From an uncultured Actinomycetes bacterium (GTDB lineage: Bacteria > Actinomycetota > Thermoleophilia > Solirubrobacterales > 70-9): a stretch of 14,995 nucleotides of DNA. The notes under the pieces were generated by a model. That model was given only the letters and a program-made list of their open reading frames with translations, did not search any database and had not been told where the DNA came from. This document shows, piece by piece, positions 8,738 through 14,995 of the stretch; the stretch's first letter is position 1; each line of letters opens with the position of its first letter. The stretch covers positions 1 through 14,995 of the forward strand of contig CALCIA010000127.1 of assembly GCA_937907435.1 (NCBI GenBank). The letters are read 5' to 3'. A program made the position numbers and the translations under genes.

Positions 8738-9669
8738 CCGCGCGCGCGGAGGAGCCGCGCGATCTCGGCCAGCGTGGCCTGGGGCCGGTCGCGGAGGTCC
8801 TCCCAGCCCAGCCGCGGGAGGCGGTAACCGGCGCCGGCCAAGGCGCGGTTGCGGCTGCTGTCTCGTGCCCCTGCCGCGGGGTTGTCGTGGAAGCGCCCGC
8901 CGTCGGTTTCGACGACCAGCTTCTGGCGTCGCCAGAGGAAGTCGACCTCGCAGACCTTGCCCGCCAGGCGGAGTTTGACGTTGGTCTCCGGGATCGGCAG
9001 CGCCGCTTCGGTCAGCATCGGCAGCAGCTTCGCCTCCATGCGGCTGCGGAGCTTGATCCCGCGCTTATACCGCCGCCACGGCGCCAGGACCCGGAGCAGC
9101 TTGCGGGTGCCCCGGCGCCGCGGCCCGTCGAGCACCCGGTCGATCGCGGCGACGTCGAGCAGCCCCTCCACCGCCGCCTGCTCGACCAAGGCACCGACCC
9201 CGGCCGGGTCCGATCCGGCACAGTCGACGATCGTGCGCGCCGGGCTGGTCACCGGAACCCCGTGGCGGCGCCACACTTCGCGCCCGACCGGCGGCGGCAC
9301 GAACCGCCTCCGGATCCCCGCGATCTTCCGTCCCGCTTCGACCGGCGCGATCACGTCGACCGCCCCCGGCCGCCGATCGCGCAGCCCGAGCACCCAGGCA
9401 GCCGTCCCATGCGAAACCACGCTCCCCGCCCCGCAAGCCATCGTCGCCGCCAGCAACCGCGCGTGGACCGTCAGATGCTCATGGCCCACCGCAAAGACCC
9501 CGTGAAACACCGGCCGCAGCCACCCCCGCGCCGCCGCCTTCGAGATCGCCTCATCGCTCAATCCCAGCCCGCGCAACTGTTCCCGGGAGACGAGCCCCTG
9601 CTGTCTCGACGCCAGCACCCCCACCGCGCCCCAGGTCCACCCCGGCTGGCTGTTCCTTATGGTCCCCAC
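8734..9669 (-). CDS. AbiEi-like / DUF559 nuclease-fold protein
   Basis: A 311-residue protein of the common actinobacterial type that joins an N-terminal winged-helix region like type IV antitoxin AbiEi (about 15-75, ASRQQGLVSREQLRGLGLSDEAI then FHGVFAVGH) to a C-terminal DUF559 domain related to Vsr/PD-(D/E)XK nucleases. Candidate acidic residues are Glu212, Asp243 and Glu254/Asp256 in VETDGG, followed by His261. No separate toxin gene is adjacent. Its role is unknown; DNA binding or cutting is inference from fold. The start is uncertain. GTG 9669 lies in the loop of a perfect palindrome and has no ribosome site. GTG 9624 or 9618 would begin just before ASRQ, where family members usually begin. 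It probably is an accessory gene inserted between two core-metabolism blocks. Confidence 0.85.
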   Translation of the reverse strand: MGTIRNSQPGWTWGAVGVLASRQQGLVSREQLRGLGLSDEAISKAAARGWLRPVFHGVFAVGHEHLTVHARLLAATMACGAGSVVSHGTAAWVLGLRDRRPGAVDVIAPVEAGRKIAGIRRRFVPPPVGREVWRRHGVPVTSPARTIVDCAGSDPAGVGALVEQAAVEGLLDVAAIDRVLDGPRRRGTRKLLRVLAPWRRYKRGIKLRSRMEAKLLPMLTEAALPIPETNVKLRLAGKVCEVDFLWRRQKLVVETDGGRFHDNPAAGARDSSRNRALAGAGYRLPRLGWEDLRDRPQATLAEIARLLRARG

Positions 9670-9687
9670 AGGACCATAAGGAACAGC
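9649..9687. repeat. Perfect 17-bp-arm palindrome over the DUF559 gene start
   Basis: GCTGTTCCTTATGGTCC (9649-9665), a 5-nt loop CCACA, then the exact reverse complement (9671-9687). The arms are noticeably AT-richer than their surroundings. The longest DUF559 reading frame starts in the loop (GTG 9669, minus strand). On that strand TATGGT in the first arm could be a -10 box, making GTG 9669 a leaderless start. It lies 40 bp after the carboxylase stop, but there is no T-run. Another short stem, GGGGA-TTC-TCCCC (9692-9704), lies nearer that stop. Possible roles are operator, transcript hairpin or mobile remnant. Confidence 0.9.
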
Positions 9688-9726
9688 GGACGGGGATTCT
9701 CCCCCCGCCGGGGACGCGGAAGTCGC

Positions 9727-11307
9727 TTAGAGCGGGATGTTGCCGTGCTTGCGCTTCGGCTGGGGGACGCGCTTGGACTGCAGCATGCGGAGCGCTTTGA
9801 TCAGCTTCGGGCGCGTCTGGCGGGGCTCGATGACATCGTCGATGTAGCCGCGCTCCGCCGCCGAGTAGGGGTTGGCGAAGTGGGCTTTGTAGTCGTCGAT
9901 GAGTTTCTGGCGACGCTCGTCGGGCGTCGGCGAGCCCGCGATGTCCTTGCGGTAGATGATGTTGACCGCGCCCTCGGGGCCCATAACCGCGACCTCGGCG
10001 GTCGGCCAGGCGTAGTTGAAGTCGGCCAGCATGTGCTTGGAGGCCATCACGTCGTAGGCGCCGCCGTAGGCCTTGCGAGTGACGACGGTGAGCTTCGGGA
10101 CGGTCGCCTCGGTGTAGGCGTAGAGGAGCTTGGCGCCGTGGCGGATGATCCCGTTCCACTCCTGGTCGGTGCCGGGCAGGAAGCCGGGGACGTCGGTGAA
10201 GGTGAGGAGCGGGACGTTGTAGCAGTCGCAGGTGCGGACGAAGCGGGCCGCCTTCTCGGAGGCCTCGATGTCGAGCACGCCGGCGAGGAAGGCGGGTTGG
10301 TTCCCCACCACTCCGACCGGATGGCCGTCGAGGCGGGAGAAGCCGCAGATGATGTTTTTGGCGAAGTGCTCGTGGACCTCGAAGAACTCTTCGTCGTCGA
10401 CGATGCGCTTGATGACCTCGCGCATGTCGTAGGGCTTCGACGGGTCATCGGGGACGACGGTGTCGAGCTCGGTGTCTTCGCGCTCCGGGTCGTCGGAGGG
10501 CTCGAAGCGCGGCGGCAGCTCCAGGTTGTTCGAGGGCAGGAAGCTCATCAGGTAGCGCGCGTCTTCGAGACAGCTCTCCTCGTCCTCGGAGGCGAAGTGC
10601 GCGACGCCCGATTTCGAGTTGTGCGACATCGCGCCGCCCAGCGCCTCGAACTCGACTTCCTCGCCGGTCACGGTTTTGATCACTTCCGGGCCGGTGATGA
10701 ACATGTGGCTGGTCTCTTTGACCATGAAGATGAAGTCGGTCATCGCCGGCGAGTAGACCGCGCCGCCCGCGCAGGGGCCCATGATCAGGCTGATCTGCGG
10801 GATCACGCCGGAGCATTTGACGTTGCGGGCGAAGACGTCGCCGTAGGCGCCGAGCGAGACGACGCCCTCCTGGATCCGAGCGCCGCCCGAGTCGTTGATG
10901 CCAATGACGGGAGCGCCCACCTCGGCGGCCAGGTCCATGACCTTGCACATCTTCTCCGCCATCACCTCGCCAAGGCTGCCGCCGAAGACGGTGAAGTCCT
11001 GGGAGAAGACGAAGACCGTGCGGCCTTCGATCGTCCCGTGGCCGGTGACGACCGCGTCGCCCCAGGGCCGTTTCTTCTGCATCTCGAAGTCGTACGTGCG
11101 GTGGCGCACGAAGGTGTCGAGCTCCTCGAAGGAGCCCGGGTCGAGCAGCAGGTCGATCCGCTCGCGCGCGGTCAGCTTGCCGCGGGCGTGCTGCTTCTCG
11201 ACCGCTTCCTCGGAGGCCGAGTTGACCGCCGCGTCGCGCAGATCGCGCAGGTAGGCAAGCTTCTCCTCGTGGGTGACCGGGTTTTTCTCGCGGATATCGG
11301 GCGGCAT
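9727..11307 (-). CDS. pccB: Propionyl-CoA carboxylase beta subunit (carboxyltransferase)
   Basis: A 526-residue biotin-dependent carboxyltransferase beta chain, which moves CO2 from carboxybiotin to acyl-CoA, here most likely propionyl-CoA to give methylmalonyl-CoA. The two crotonase-like halves are clear. The first oxyanion region is GGARIQEG (141-148) with GPCAGGAVYSPA (177-188); the second is GFLPGTDQEWNGIIRHGAKLLYAY (375-398) with RKAYGGAYDVM (411-421). Asp419 corresponds, as I recall, to the Streptomyces PccB aspartate that favours propionyl-CoA. Length matches the family. ATG 11307 is the only good start although no ribosome site is visible. The biotin/carboxylase alpha subunit is not in the window. 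A mutase gene lies upstream on the same strand, but a strong terminator at 11352-11383 separates them, so this gene probably has its own promoter. Confidence 0.94.
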   Translation of the reverse strand: MPPDIREKNPVTHEEKLAYLRDLRDAAVNSASEEAVEKQHARGKLTARERIDLLLDPGSFEELDTFVRHRTYDFEMQKKRPWGDAVVTGHGTIEGRTVFVFSQDFTVFGGSLGEVMAEKMCKVMDLAAEVGAPVIGINDSGGARIQEGVVSLGAYGDVFARNVKCSGVIPQISLIMGPCAGGAVYSPAMTDFIFMVKETSHMFITGPEVIKTVTGEEVEFEALGGAMSHNSKSGVAHFASEDEESCLEDARYLMSFLPSNNLELPPRFEPSDDPEREDTELDTVVPDDPSKPYDMREVIKRIVDDEEFFEVHEHFAKNIICGFSRLDGHPVGVVGNQPAFLAGVLDIEASEKAARFVRTCDCYNVPLLTFTDVPGFLPGTDQEWNGIIRHGAKLLYAYTEATVPKLTVVTRKAYGGAYDVMASKHMLADFNYAWPTAEVAVMGPEGAVNIIYRKDIAGSPTPDERRQKLIDDYKAHFANPYSAAERGYIDDVIEPRQTRPKLIKALRMLQSKRVPQPKRKHGNIPL

Positions 11308-11351
11308 ACAGGGGTGGCCGAAGGGGGCGCGGGCGATTCTATGTGGAGCGG

Positions 11352-11383
11352 AAAACAAAAGGCCCGCCGGGGGGCGGGCCTTT
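11352..11383 (-). terminator. Intrinsic terminator after the mutase/small-protein transcript
   Basis: GGCCCGCC (11361-11368) pairs with GGCGGGCC (11373-11380) around a 4-nt loop, and AAA/TTT extends the stem to 11 bp. Read on the minus strand the stem is followed by TTTTGTTTTCC, a good U-tract. It lies 22 bp after the small gene's stop. The plus-strand side (TTTGTTGTCG) is weaker, so it acts mainly on the minus transcript. Confidence 0.85.
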
Positions 11384-11404
11384 GTTGTCGCGTTGGTGGA
11401 AGTC

Positions 11405-11614
11405 TCAGACGAAAGGGCGCCGCTGCGGTTCGGCGAGCCGGTCGAGGAAGGCTTCGAGATCGGCCTGCTCGAGCCCGGCACCCTCCTCGGCGCGGACGTG
11501 GACCCGCGTGCCGAAGCCCTTTTCGGCCATCGTCACCTCGACGCCTTCGACCGCGGCGATCAGCTCTGCGAGCTCCGGCTCCGACTTCATCAGGGTTCTC
11601 GACGCCTCGATCAT
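11405..11614 (-). CDS. Unrecognised 69-residue acidic protein
   Basis: A small acidic cytosolic protein with no signal peptide or membrane segment. It reads as helix (about 1-20), a short beta pair with VEVTMAEKGFGTRVHV (25-40), then a second acidic helix (about 47-62), a compact alpha-beta-beta-alpha pattern judged by eye. ATG 11614 has GGGGGC 3-8 nt ahead; ATG 11590 (nine residues shorter) is an alternative. It lies 71 bp after the mutase and before a strong terminator, so it appears to share the mutase transcript. Small subunits exist beside acyl-CoA carboxylases in actinobacteria (epsilon subunits), but I see no recognisable resemblance, so no function is assigned. Confidence 0.6.
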   Translation of the reverse strand: MIEASRTLMKSEPELAELIAAVEGVEVTMAEKGFGTRVHVRAEEGAGLEQADLEAFLDRLAEPQRRPFV

Positions 11615-11649
11615 TTGCCCCCGATTCGGCCGGCGCCCCGCCGTTCCTG

Positions 11650-11671
11650 CCCGCCCCGCCGTTTGGGCGGG
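11650..11671 (-). terminator. GC hairpin between mutase and small-protein genes
   Basis: CCCGCCC (11650-11656) pairs with GGGCGGG (11665-11671) across an 8-nt loop, starting 14 bp after the mutase stop. There is no U-tract in the minus direction. It could attenuate transcription or protect the 3' end of the mutase message, leaving the small gene expressed at a lower level. Confidence 0.35.
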
Positions 11672-11685
11672 AAAGTTCAGGGCGC

Positions 11686-13329
11686 CTAGAAGAACGCGCC
11701 GCCCTTGTATTCGCCGAAGACGTCGCGCATGGCGCCGCAGACCTCGCCGAGCGAGGCGTCGGCGGCGAGGGCGGCGCGGATCGGGAGCAGCAGGTTGCCG
11801 TCGCCGCGGGCGACGTCGCGCAGGCTCTCGAGCTTGGCGTCCACGGCCGCCTGGTCGCGGCGCTCCTTGAAGGCCTTGAGGCGGGCGAGCTGGCGCTGCT
11901 CGGACTCCGGGTCGACCTTGAGGATGTCGACGTCGTCGACCTGGTCGGTGACGAATTTGTTGACGCCGACGATGATGTCCTGGCCGGAGCGATAGCGCTC
12001 GTGGTAGCTGTGCGCTGACTCCTCGATCTCGCGCTGCATGAACTCGAGCGCCTCGACCGAGCCGCCCAGCTCTTCGACCTTGCCCATCAGCTCCCAGGAG
12101 CGGGCTTCGACCTCGTCGGTCAGCGACTCGACGAAGTAGGAGCCGGCGAAGGGGTCCACCGTCTCGGCGACGCCCGACTCGTAGGCCAGCACCTGCTGGG
12201 TGCGCAGGGCGATCCGGGCGGAGCGCTCGGTCGGTAGCGCCAGCGCCTCGTCGAAGCCGTTGGTGTGCAGGGACTGGGTGCCGCCCGCGACGGCGGCGAA
12301 GCCCTGCAGCGCAACCCGCACGATGTTGACCTCGGGCTGTTGCGCCTGCAGCGTCACCCCACCGGTCTGCGTGTGGAAGCGGATCTGCATCGATTTCGGG
12401 TTCTCGGCGCCGAACCGCTCCTTGACGATTTTGGCCCACATCCGGCGCACGGCGCGGAACTTGGCGACCTCTTGGAACACGTTGTTGTGACAGTTGAAGA
12501 AGAAGGCGAGGCGCGGGGCGAACTCGTCGATCTTCAGGCCGCGCTCCAGCGCCGCCTCGACGTAGGCAATCGCGTTGGAGAGCGTGAAGGCGACCTCCTG
12601 GACGGCCGAGCAGCCCTTCTCGCGGATGTGGTAGCCGGAGATCGAGATCGTGTTCCATTTCGGCACGTTCTCGCGGCAGTACTCGAAGATGTCGGTGGTC
12701 AGGCGCATCGTCGGCGCGGGCGGGAAGATGTAGTTGCCGCGCGCCATGTACTCCTTCAGCACGTCGTTCTGCACCGTTCCGCGCAGCTTCTGTGACGGGA
12801 CGCCCTGCTCCTCGCCGACCAGCTCGTAGAGCAGCAGCAGGCAGGCGGCGGGGGCGTTGATCGTCATCGAGGTAGAGACGCCGTCGAGCGGGATCTGGTC
12901 GAAGCAGATCCGCATGTCCTCGATCGTGTCGATCGGCACGCCGGTCCGGCCCACCTCGCCGAAGCAGAGCGGGTCGTCGGAGTCGCGGCCGAGCTGGGTC
13001 GGCAGGTCGAAGGCCATCGAGAGCCCGGTCGAGCCGTTCTCGATCAGGTAGCGGTAGCGCTCGTTGGTGTCCTCGGGGGAGGCGAAGCCGGCGTACTGGC
13101 GCATGGTCCAGAGCCGGTCGCGGTACATGCCCTCGTGGATGCCGCGGGTGAACGGGGGCTCACCGGGCTTGCCCAGCCGCTCCTCGAGGCCGGGCGCGAC
13201 ATCGCCCTCCTCATAGAGACCCTGGATCTCGATCCCGGAGTCGGTGAAGACGCGCTCGTCGTCGGGACCGACGAGCGGCGCGATCGTGCGGTGGGCCTCC
13301 TCGGCCGAGGAGTCAGGAGTCGTCGCCAT
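11686..13329 (-). CDS. Methylmalonyl-CoA mutase large subunit without B12 domain
   Basis: A 547-residue acyl-CoA mutase catalytic (TIM-barrel) subunit, which interconverts methylmalonyl-CoA and succinyl-CoA with adenosylcobalamin. Substrate residues known from the Propionibacterium enzyme (Arg82, Arg87, Tyr89, Arg207, His244) appear at a constant offset of 10: Arg72, Arg77 and Tyr79 in RLWTMRQYAGF, Arg197 in KEYMARGNYIFPP, and His234 in SISGYHIREKG. The Tyr/Arg pair points to methylmalonyl-CoA rather than isobutyryl-CoA (Phe/Gln). It ends at YKGGAFF before any cobalamin-binding domain, so a separate B12 subunit is needed and is not in the window. ATG 13329 is chosen because the preceding frame is non-coding in character; no clear ribosome site is seen. 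It heads a minus-strand transcript with the 69-residue protein. Confidence 0.95.
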   Translation of the reverse strand: MATTPDSSAEEAHRTIAPLVGPDDERVFTDSGIEIQGLYEEGDVAPGLEERLGKPGEPPFTRGIHEGMYRDRLWTMRQYAGFASPEDTNERYRYLIENGSTGLSMAFDLPTQLGRDSDDPLCFGEVGRTGVPIDTIEDMRICFDQIPLDGVSTSMTINAPAACLLLLYELVGEEQGVPSQKLRGTVQNDVLKEYMARGNYIFPPAPTMRLTTDIFEYCRENVPKWNTISISGYHIREKGCSAVQEVAFTLSNAIAYVEAALERGLKIDEFAPRLAFFFNCHNNVFQEVAKFRAVRRMWAKIVKERFGAENPKSMQIRFHTQTGGVTLQAQQPEVNIVRVALQGFAAVAGGTQSLHTNGFDEALALPTERSARIALRTQQVLAYESGVAETVDPFAGSYFVESLTDEVEARSWELMGKVEELGGSVEALEFMQREIEESAHSYHERYRSGQDIIVGVNKFVTDQVDDVDILKVDPESEQRQLARLKAFKERRDQAAVDAKLESLRDVARGDGNLLLPIRAALAADASLGEVCGAMRDVFGEYKGGAFF

Positions 13330-13375
13330 GCCCTGGAGGATATTGGGAGACCGCAACCAGCGGGCGGCGATGGGG

Positions 13376-13404
13376 TTGTGGCTGTCGGGAGCCGCTAATA
13401 GGCT
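13376..13404 (+). promoter_or_regulatory. Candidate promoter of the secreted two-domain protein gene
   Basis: TTGTGG (13376-13381), 17 bp, then TAGGCT (13399-13404), matching a sigma-70-like TTGNNN-N17-TANNNT pattern. It predicts a start near 13411 and a leader of about 65 nt. It overlaps the first of three inverted repeats in this region. Confidence 0.4.
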
Positions 13405-13430
13405 CCGATTAATCGACTTGCCGCAAGTCG
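13388..13430. repeat. Three adjacent inverted repeats in divergent region
   Basis: GGAGCC(N7)GGCTCC at 13388-13406, CGATTAATCG at 13406-13415, and CGACTTG-CCG-CAAGTCG at 13414-13430. They abut or overlap by one or two bases between the mutase and secreted-protein genes. The third could form a hairpin near the 5' end of the plus transcript; the first two could be protein sites. No regulator is encoded nearby. Confidence 0.5.
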
Positions 13431-13475
13431 CCCAGGGCCACAGCAGGGGGCGGCAAACGCAATTTGGAGGAACAT

Positions 13476-14819
13476 ATGTCTGAATCGACCCGGCTCGGCA
13501 GGGCCAGGGGAAGGATGCTGCCGCTCGCGATCGTGGCCGCGGCCGTCGCCGCGATGTTCGTACTCGCACCGCTCGCGTCCGCCGCGTCCAATCCGATCGC
13601 GAAGGGCAGCACCAAGCTCACCATCAACAAGGGCTTCAACAACAAGGCCAAGAAGGCCGGCATCAAGATCACGGCCATCAAGCCCGCCACGCTGAAGGGC
13701 ACTAAGGCGACGTTCACCGTCACCGGCGGCTCGGTCGAACCGACCACCGGCAAGGGCACCATCACCCACAGCGGTGGCCTGAAGGTCAAGTGGGGCAAGA
13801 AGTCGGTAGCCCTGAAGGCGTTCGAACTCAACACCACGACGAAGACCCTGACCGCCAAGGTGGGCGGCAAGTCGATCAAGTTCGCCAAGCTCGGCGGCGT
13901 CTCCTCGGCCCGTCTCGGCTTCGGCAACAGCATCGCGGCGAAGAACGTGAAGTTGACCGGCGCCGGCGCCAAGGCGCTGAACCAGGCGCTGACCCCGAAG
14001 CCGACGAAGGTCAAGACCAAGGTGAAGAAGAACGGCAAGACCGTCGTCAAGGTCAAGACCGTGAAGACCACGCCGCCCTTCAAGGCGAACATGGTCCTCG
14101 GCAAGAGCAGCACGGAAGTGGAACCGCAGACCGACAACGTCCTGGCTCAGGAAAACATGGTCTACAGCGGCGACTCGACCCTCTTCGGGAAGCTGAAAGA
14201 CGTCGGCGTCGAAGTGCAGACGATCAGCCCGACGAGCGTCAACGGGACGACCTACACCTCCGGCATCAGCGGTGGCACCATCTCGCCGCTGGGGACGAGC
14301 GGTCAGGTCAACAGCGCCGGCGGCATCAAGCTGGTGCAGAAGATCCCGGGCACCTCGCTATCGACCACGATCACGCTCGGCTCGATCGGCGTCGACCTCG
14401 CCGCCAAGACCGCCACGGTCGAAGTGAACGGCGAATCGAACGTCGAAGTCGAAGGCAAGAAGCCGCTGAACGTCGGCAACCTGGGCCGCAGCTCGATCGC
14501 CGACCTGACGATCACGGGCAACACGCCGAGCCCGGCGACCCGCTCGCTGAGCATCAGCGCCACGTCCACGATCCAGCCGGTGGCCGCCGAAGTCCTCGAG
14601 GGCTTCGTCAAGGTCTGGGAAGGCGCGATCGCGGTCAAAGCAGGCGAAGAACTCGGGGCCAAAGTCAAAAAAGAAGTCGAAGAAGGCAAACCGCCCGCGA
14701 TGAACGAACAGCAGATCAAGGAAGCAGCCCTCAAAATCGCCGCCGAAAAAACGGCGAACGACCACATCAAGGCGGGCGAATCCCTCGGTTCGTTCTCCTT
14801 CACCGCGATCGGCGAATAA
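13476..14819 (+). CDS. Secreted protein with two HtaA-like beta domains
   Basis: A 447-residue exported protein. The signal peptide has Arg-rich start, hydrophobic core (about 15-31) and APLASA-AS, cleaving near residue 36. Two related beta-rich domains follow, about 43-175 and 239-375. In the first, KAGIKITAIKPA, TGGSVEPTTGKGTITHSGGLKV and TKTLTAKV line up with VGVEVQTISPT, SGGTISPLGTSGQVNSAGGIKL and AKTATVEV in the second. This pattern resembles HtaA-type domains of actinobacterial surface proteins, but heme binding is not shown. They are joined by a linker very rich in Lys, Val and Thr (about 176-200). A charged helical region (about 378-435) ends the protein; there is no LPXTG or membrane anchor. 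ATG 13476 has GGAGG 5 nt upstream. Glu is almost all GAA. A strong terminator follows. Confidence 0.82.
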   Translation: MSESTRLGRARGRMLPLAIVAAAVAAMFVLAPLASAASNPIAKGSTKLTINKGFNNKAKKAGIKITAIKPATLKGTKATFTVTGGSVEPTTGKGTITHSGGLKVKWGKKSVALKAFELNTTTKTLTAKVGGKSIKFAKLGGVSSARLGFGNSIAAKNVKLTGAGAKALNQALTPKPTKVKTKVKKNGKTVVKVKTVKTTPPFKANMVLGKSSTEVEPQTDNVLAQENMVYSGDSTLFGKLKDVGVEVQTISPTSVNGTTYTSGISGGTISPLGTSGQVNSAGGIKLVQKIPGTSLSTTITLGSIGVDLAAKTATVEVNGESNVEVEGKKPLNVGNLGRSSIADLTITGNTPSPATRSLSISATSTIQPVAAEVLEGFVKVWEGAIAVKAGEELGAKVKKEVEEGKPPAMNEQQIKEAALKIAAEKTANDHIKAGESLGSFSFTAIGE

Positions 14820-14838
14820 CCCGACCAGCAGCAGGATT

Positions 14839-14873
14839 CACGAAAGGGCGGCCTCCGGGCCGCCCTTTTCGTG
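14839..14873 (+). terminator. Intrinsic terminator of the secreted protein gene
   Basis: GGGCGGCC (14846-14853), loop TCCG, GGCCGCCC (14858-14865). The stem is extended by AAA/TTT and by CACG/CGTG with a one-base bulge, and TTTT follows the GC stem. It begins 20 bp after the stop codon. It is nearly symmetrical and could work in both directions. Confidence 0.88.
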
Positions 14874-14887
14874 GGATGAGGCGGCGG

Positions 14888-14938
14888 GACGCGCAGGCTG
14901 TCGCCCGGGAGGGCCCATGCCCCGCAAGCTGTCGCCCG
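14888..14938. repeat. Two 20-bp repeats, 31-bp period (right end)
   Basis: GCCCCGCAAGCTGTCGCCCG at 14919-14938 is the exact reverse complement of the left-end unit at 56-75. A diverged copy, GACGCGCAGGCTGTCGCCCG, is at 14888-14907, again 31 bp away. Order and distance to the terminal hairpin mirror the left end. The elements sit in the 3' flank of a gene, as on the left. Confidence 0.7.
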
Positions 14939-14951
14939 GGAACGGACGCGC

Positions 14952-14995
14952 CCCTCTCGCCACGGCCCGGGCAGGCTGTGGCCGTGGCGAGAGGG
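14952..14995. repeat. Terminal hairpin repeat, right copy
   Basis: CCCTCTCGCCACGGCC (14952-14967), 12-nt loop, GGCCGTGGCGAGAGGG (14980-14995), a perfect 16-bp stem. Its reverse complement equals positions 1-40 including the loop, and the similarity continues inward to the 20-bp repeats. The window ends exactly at the outer base of the stem. Confidence 0.88.

Noticed and set aside
8734..9669. Type IV toxin-antitoxin pair
   Set aside because: The N-terminus is AbiEi-like, but the same protein continues into a DUF559 domain and no AbiEii-like toxin gene lies on either side.
7984..12018. A plus-strand open frame of more than 1300 codons
   Set aside because: It runs antisense or out of frame through the permease, DUF559, carboxylase and mutase genes, all with clear family motifs. 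It is rich in Arg/Ala/Pro/Gly, as expected for a GC-rich shadow frame.

Overview
The window is high-GC DNA from an actinobacterium-like genome. Strong GC at third codon positions, GTG and TTG starts, an actinobacterial-style cyclic di-AMP riboswitch in front of a cell-wall hydrolase, and AbiEi/DUF559-type accessory genes all fit. A Thermoleophilia/Solirubrobacterales origin is my best guess, but it is inference only. Both ends stop at the outer edge of the same long hairpin, in inverted orientation. The window is therefore probably a whole assembly contig broken at a dispersed palindromic repeat.

Layout. (1) 1-130: terminal hairpin and two 20-bp direct repeats. (2) 131-3782, minus strand: a short-chain dehydrogenase followed 43 bp later by aconitase (acnA), probably one transcript. 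(3) 3783-4055: divergent control region with a small palindrome and a cyclic di-AMP (ydaO/yuaA) riboswitch. (4) 4056-4616, plus: secreted NlpC/P60-like hydrolase with a TTG start, followed by a stem-loop. (5) 4685/4742-8737, plus: four-gene ABC importer of the spermidine/putrescine type, in the order ATPase, binding lipoprotein, permease, permease. (6) 8734-9669, minus: AbiEi-like/DUF559 protein whose stop codon interlocks with that of the last permease, and whose annotated start lies in a perfect 17-bp-arm palindrome. (7) 9727-13329, minus: propionate/methylmalonyl-CoA block made of a stand-alone mutase large subunit, an unrecognised 69-residue protein, a strong terminator, and a propionyl-CoA carboxylase beta subunit. 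(8) 13330-13475: divergent control region with three adjacent inverted repeats. (9) 13476-14819, plus: a secreted protein with two related beta-rich domains, then a strong terminator. (10) 14880-14995: the inverted copy of the left-end repeats.

How it fits together. The carboxylase beta subunit and the mutase are steps of the route from propionyl-CoA to succinyl-CoA, and aconitase is in the TCA cycle that receives succinyl-CoA. The carboxylase biotin subunit, the epimerase and the B12-binding mutase subunit are not in the window. The riboswitch ties cell-wall remodelling to cyclic di-AMP. The importer is a complete stand-alone system. No CRISPR array, tRNA, rRNA, phage or transposase gene was found. 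The best candidates for something undescribed are the palindrome on the DUF559 gene start, the dispersed hairpin plus 31-bp-period repeat element, and the ATPase gene with no usual start codon for its conserved N-terminus.
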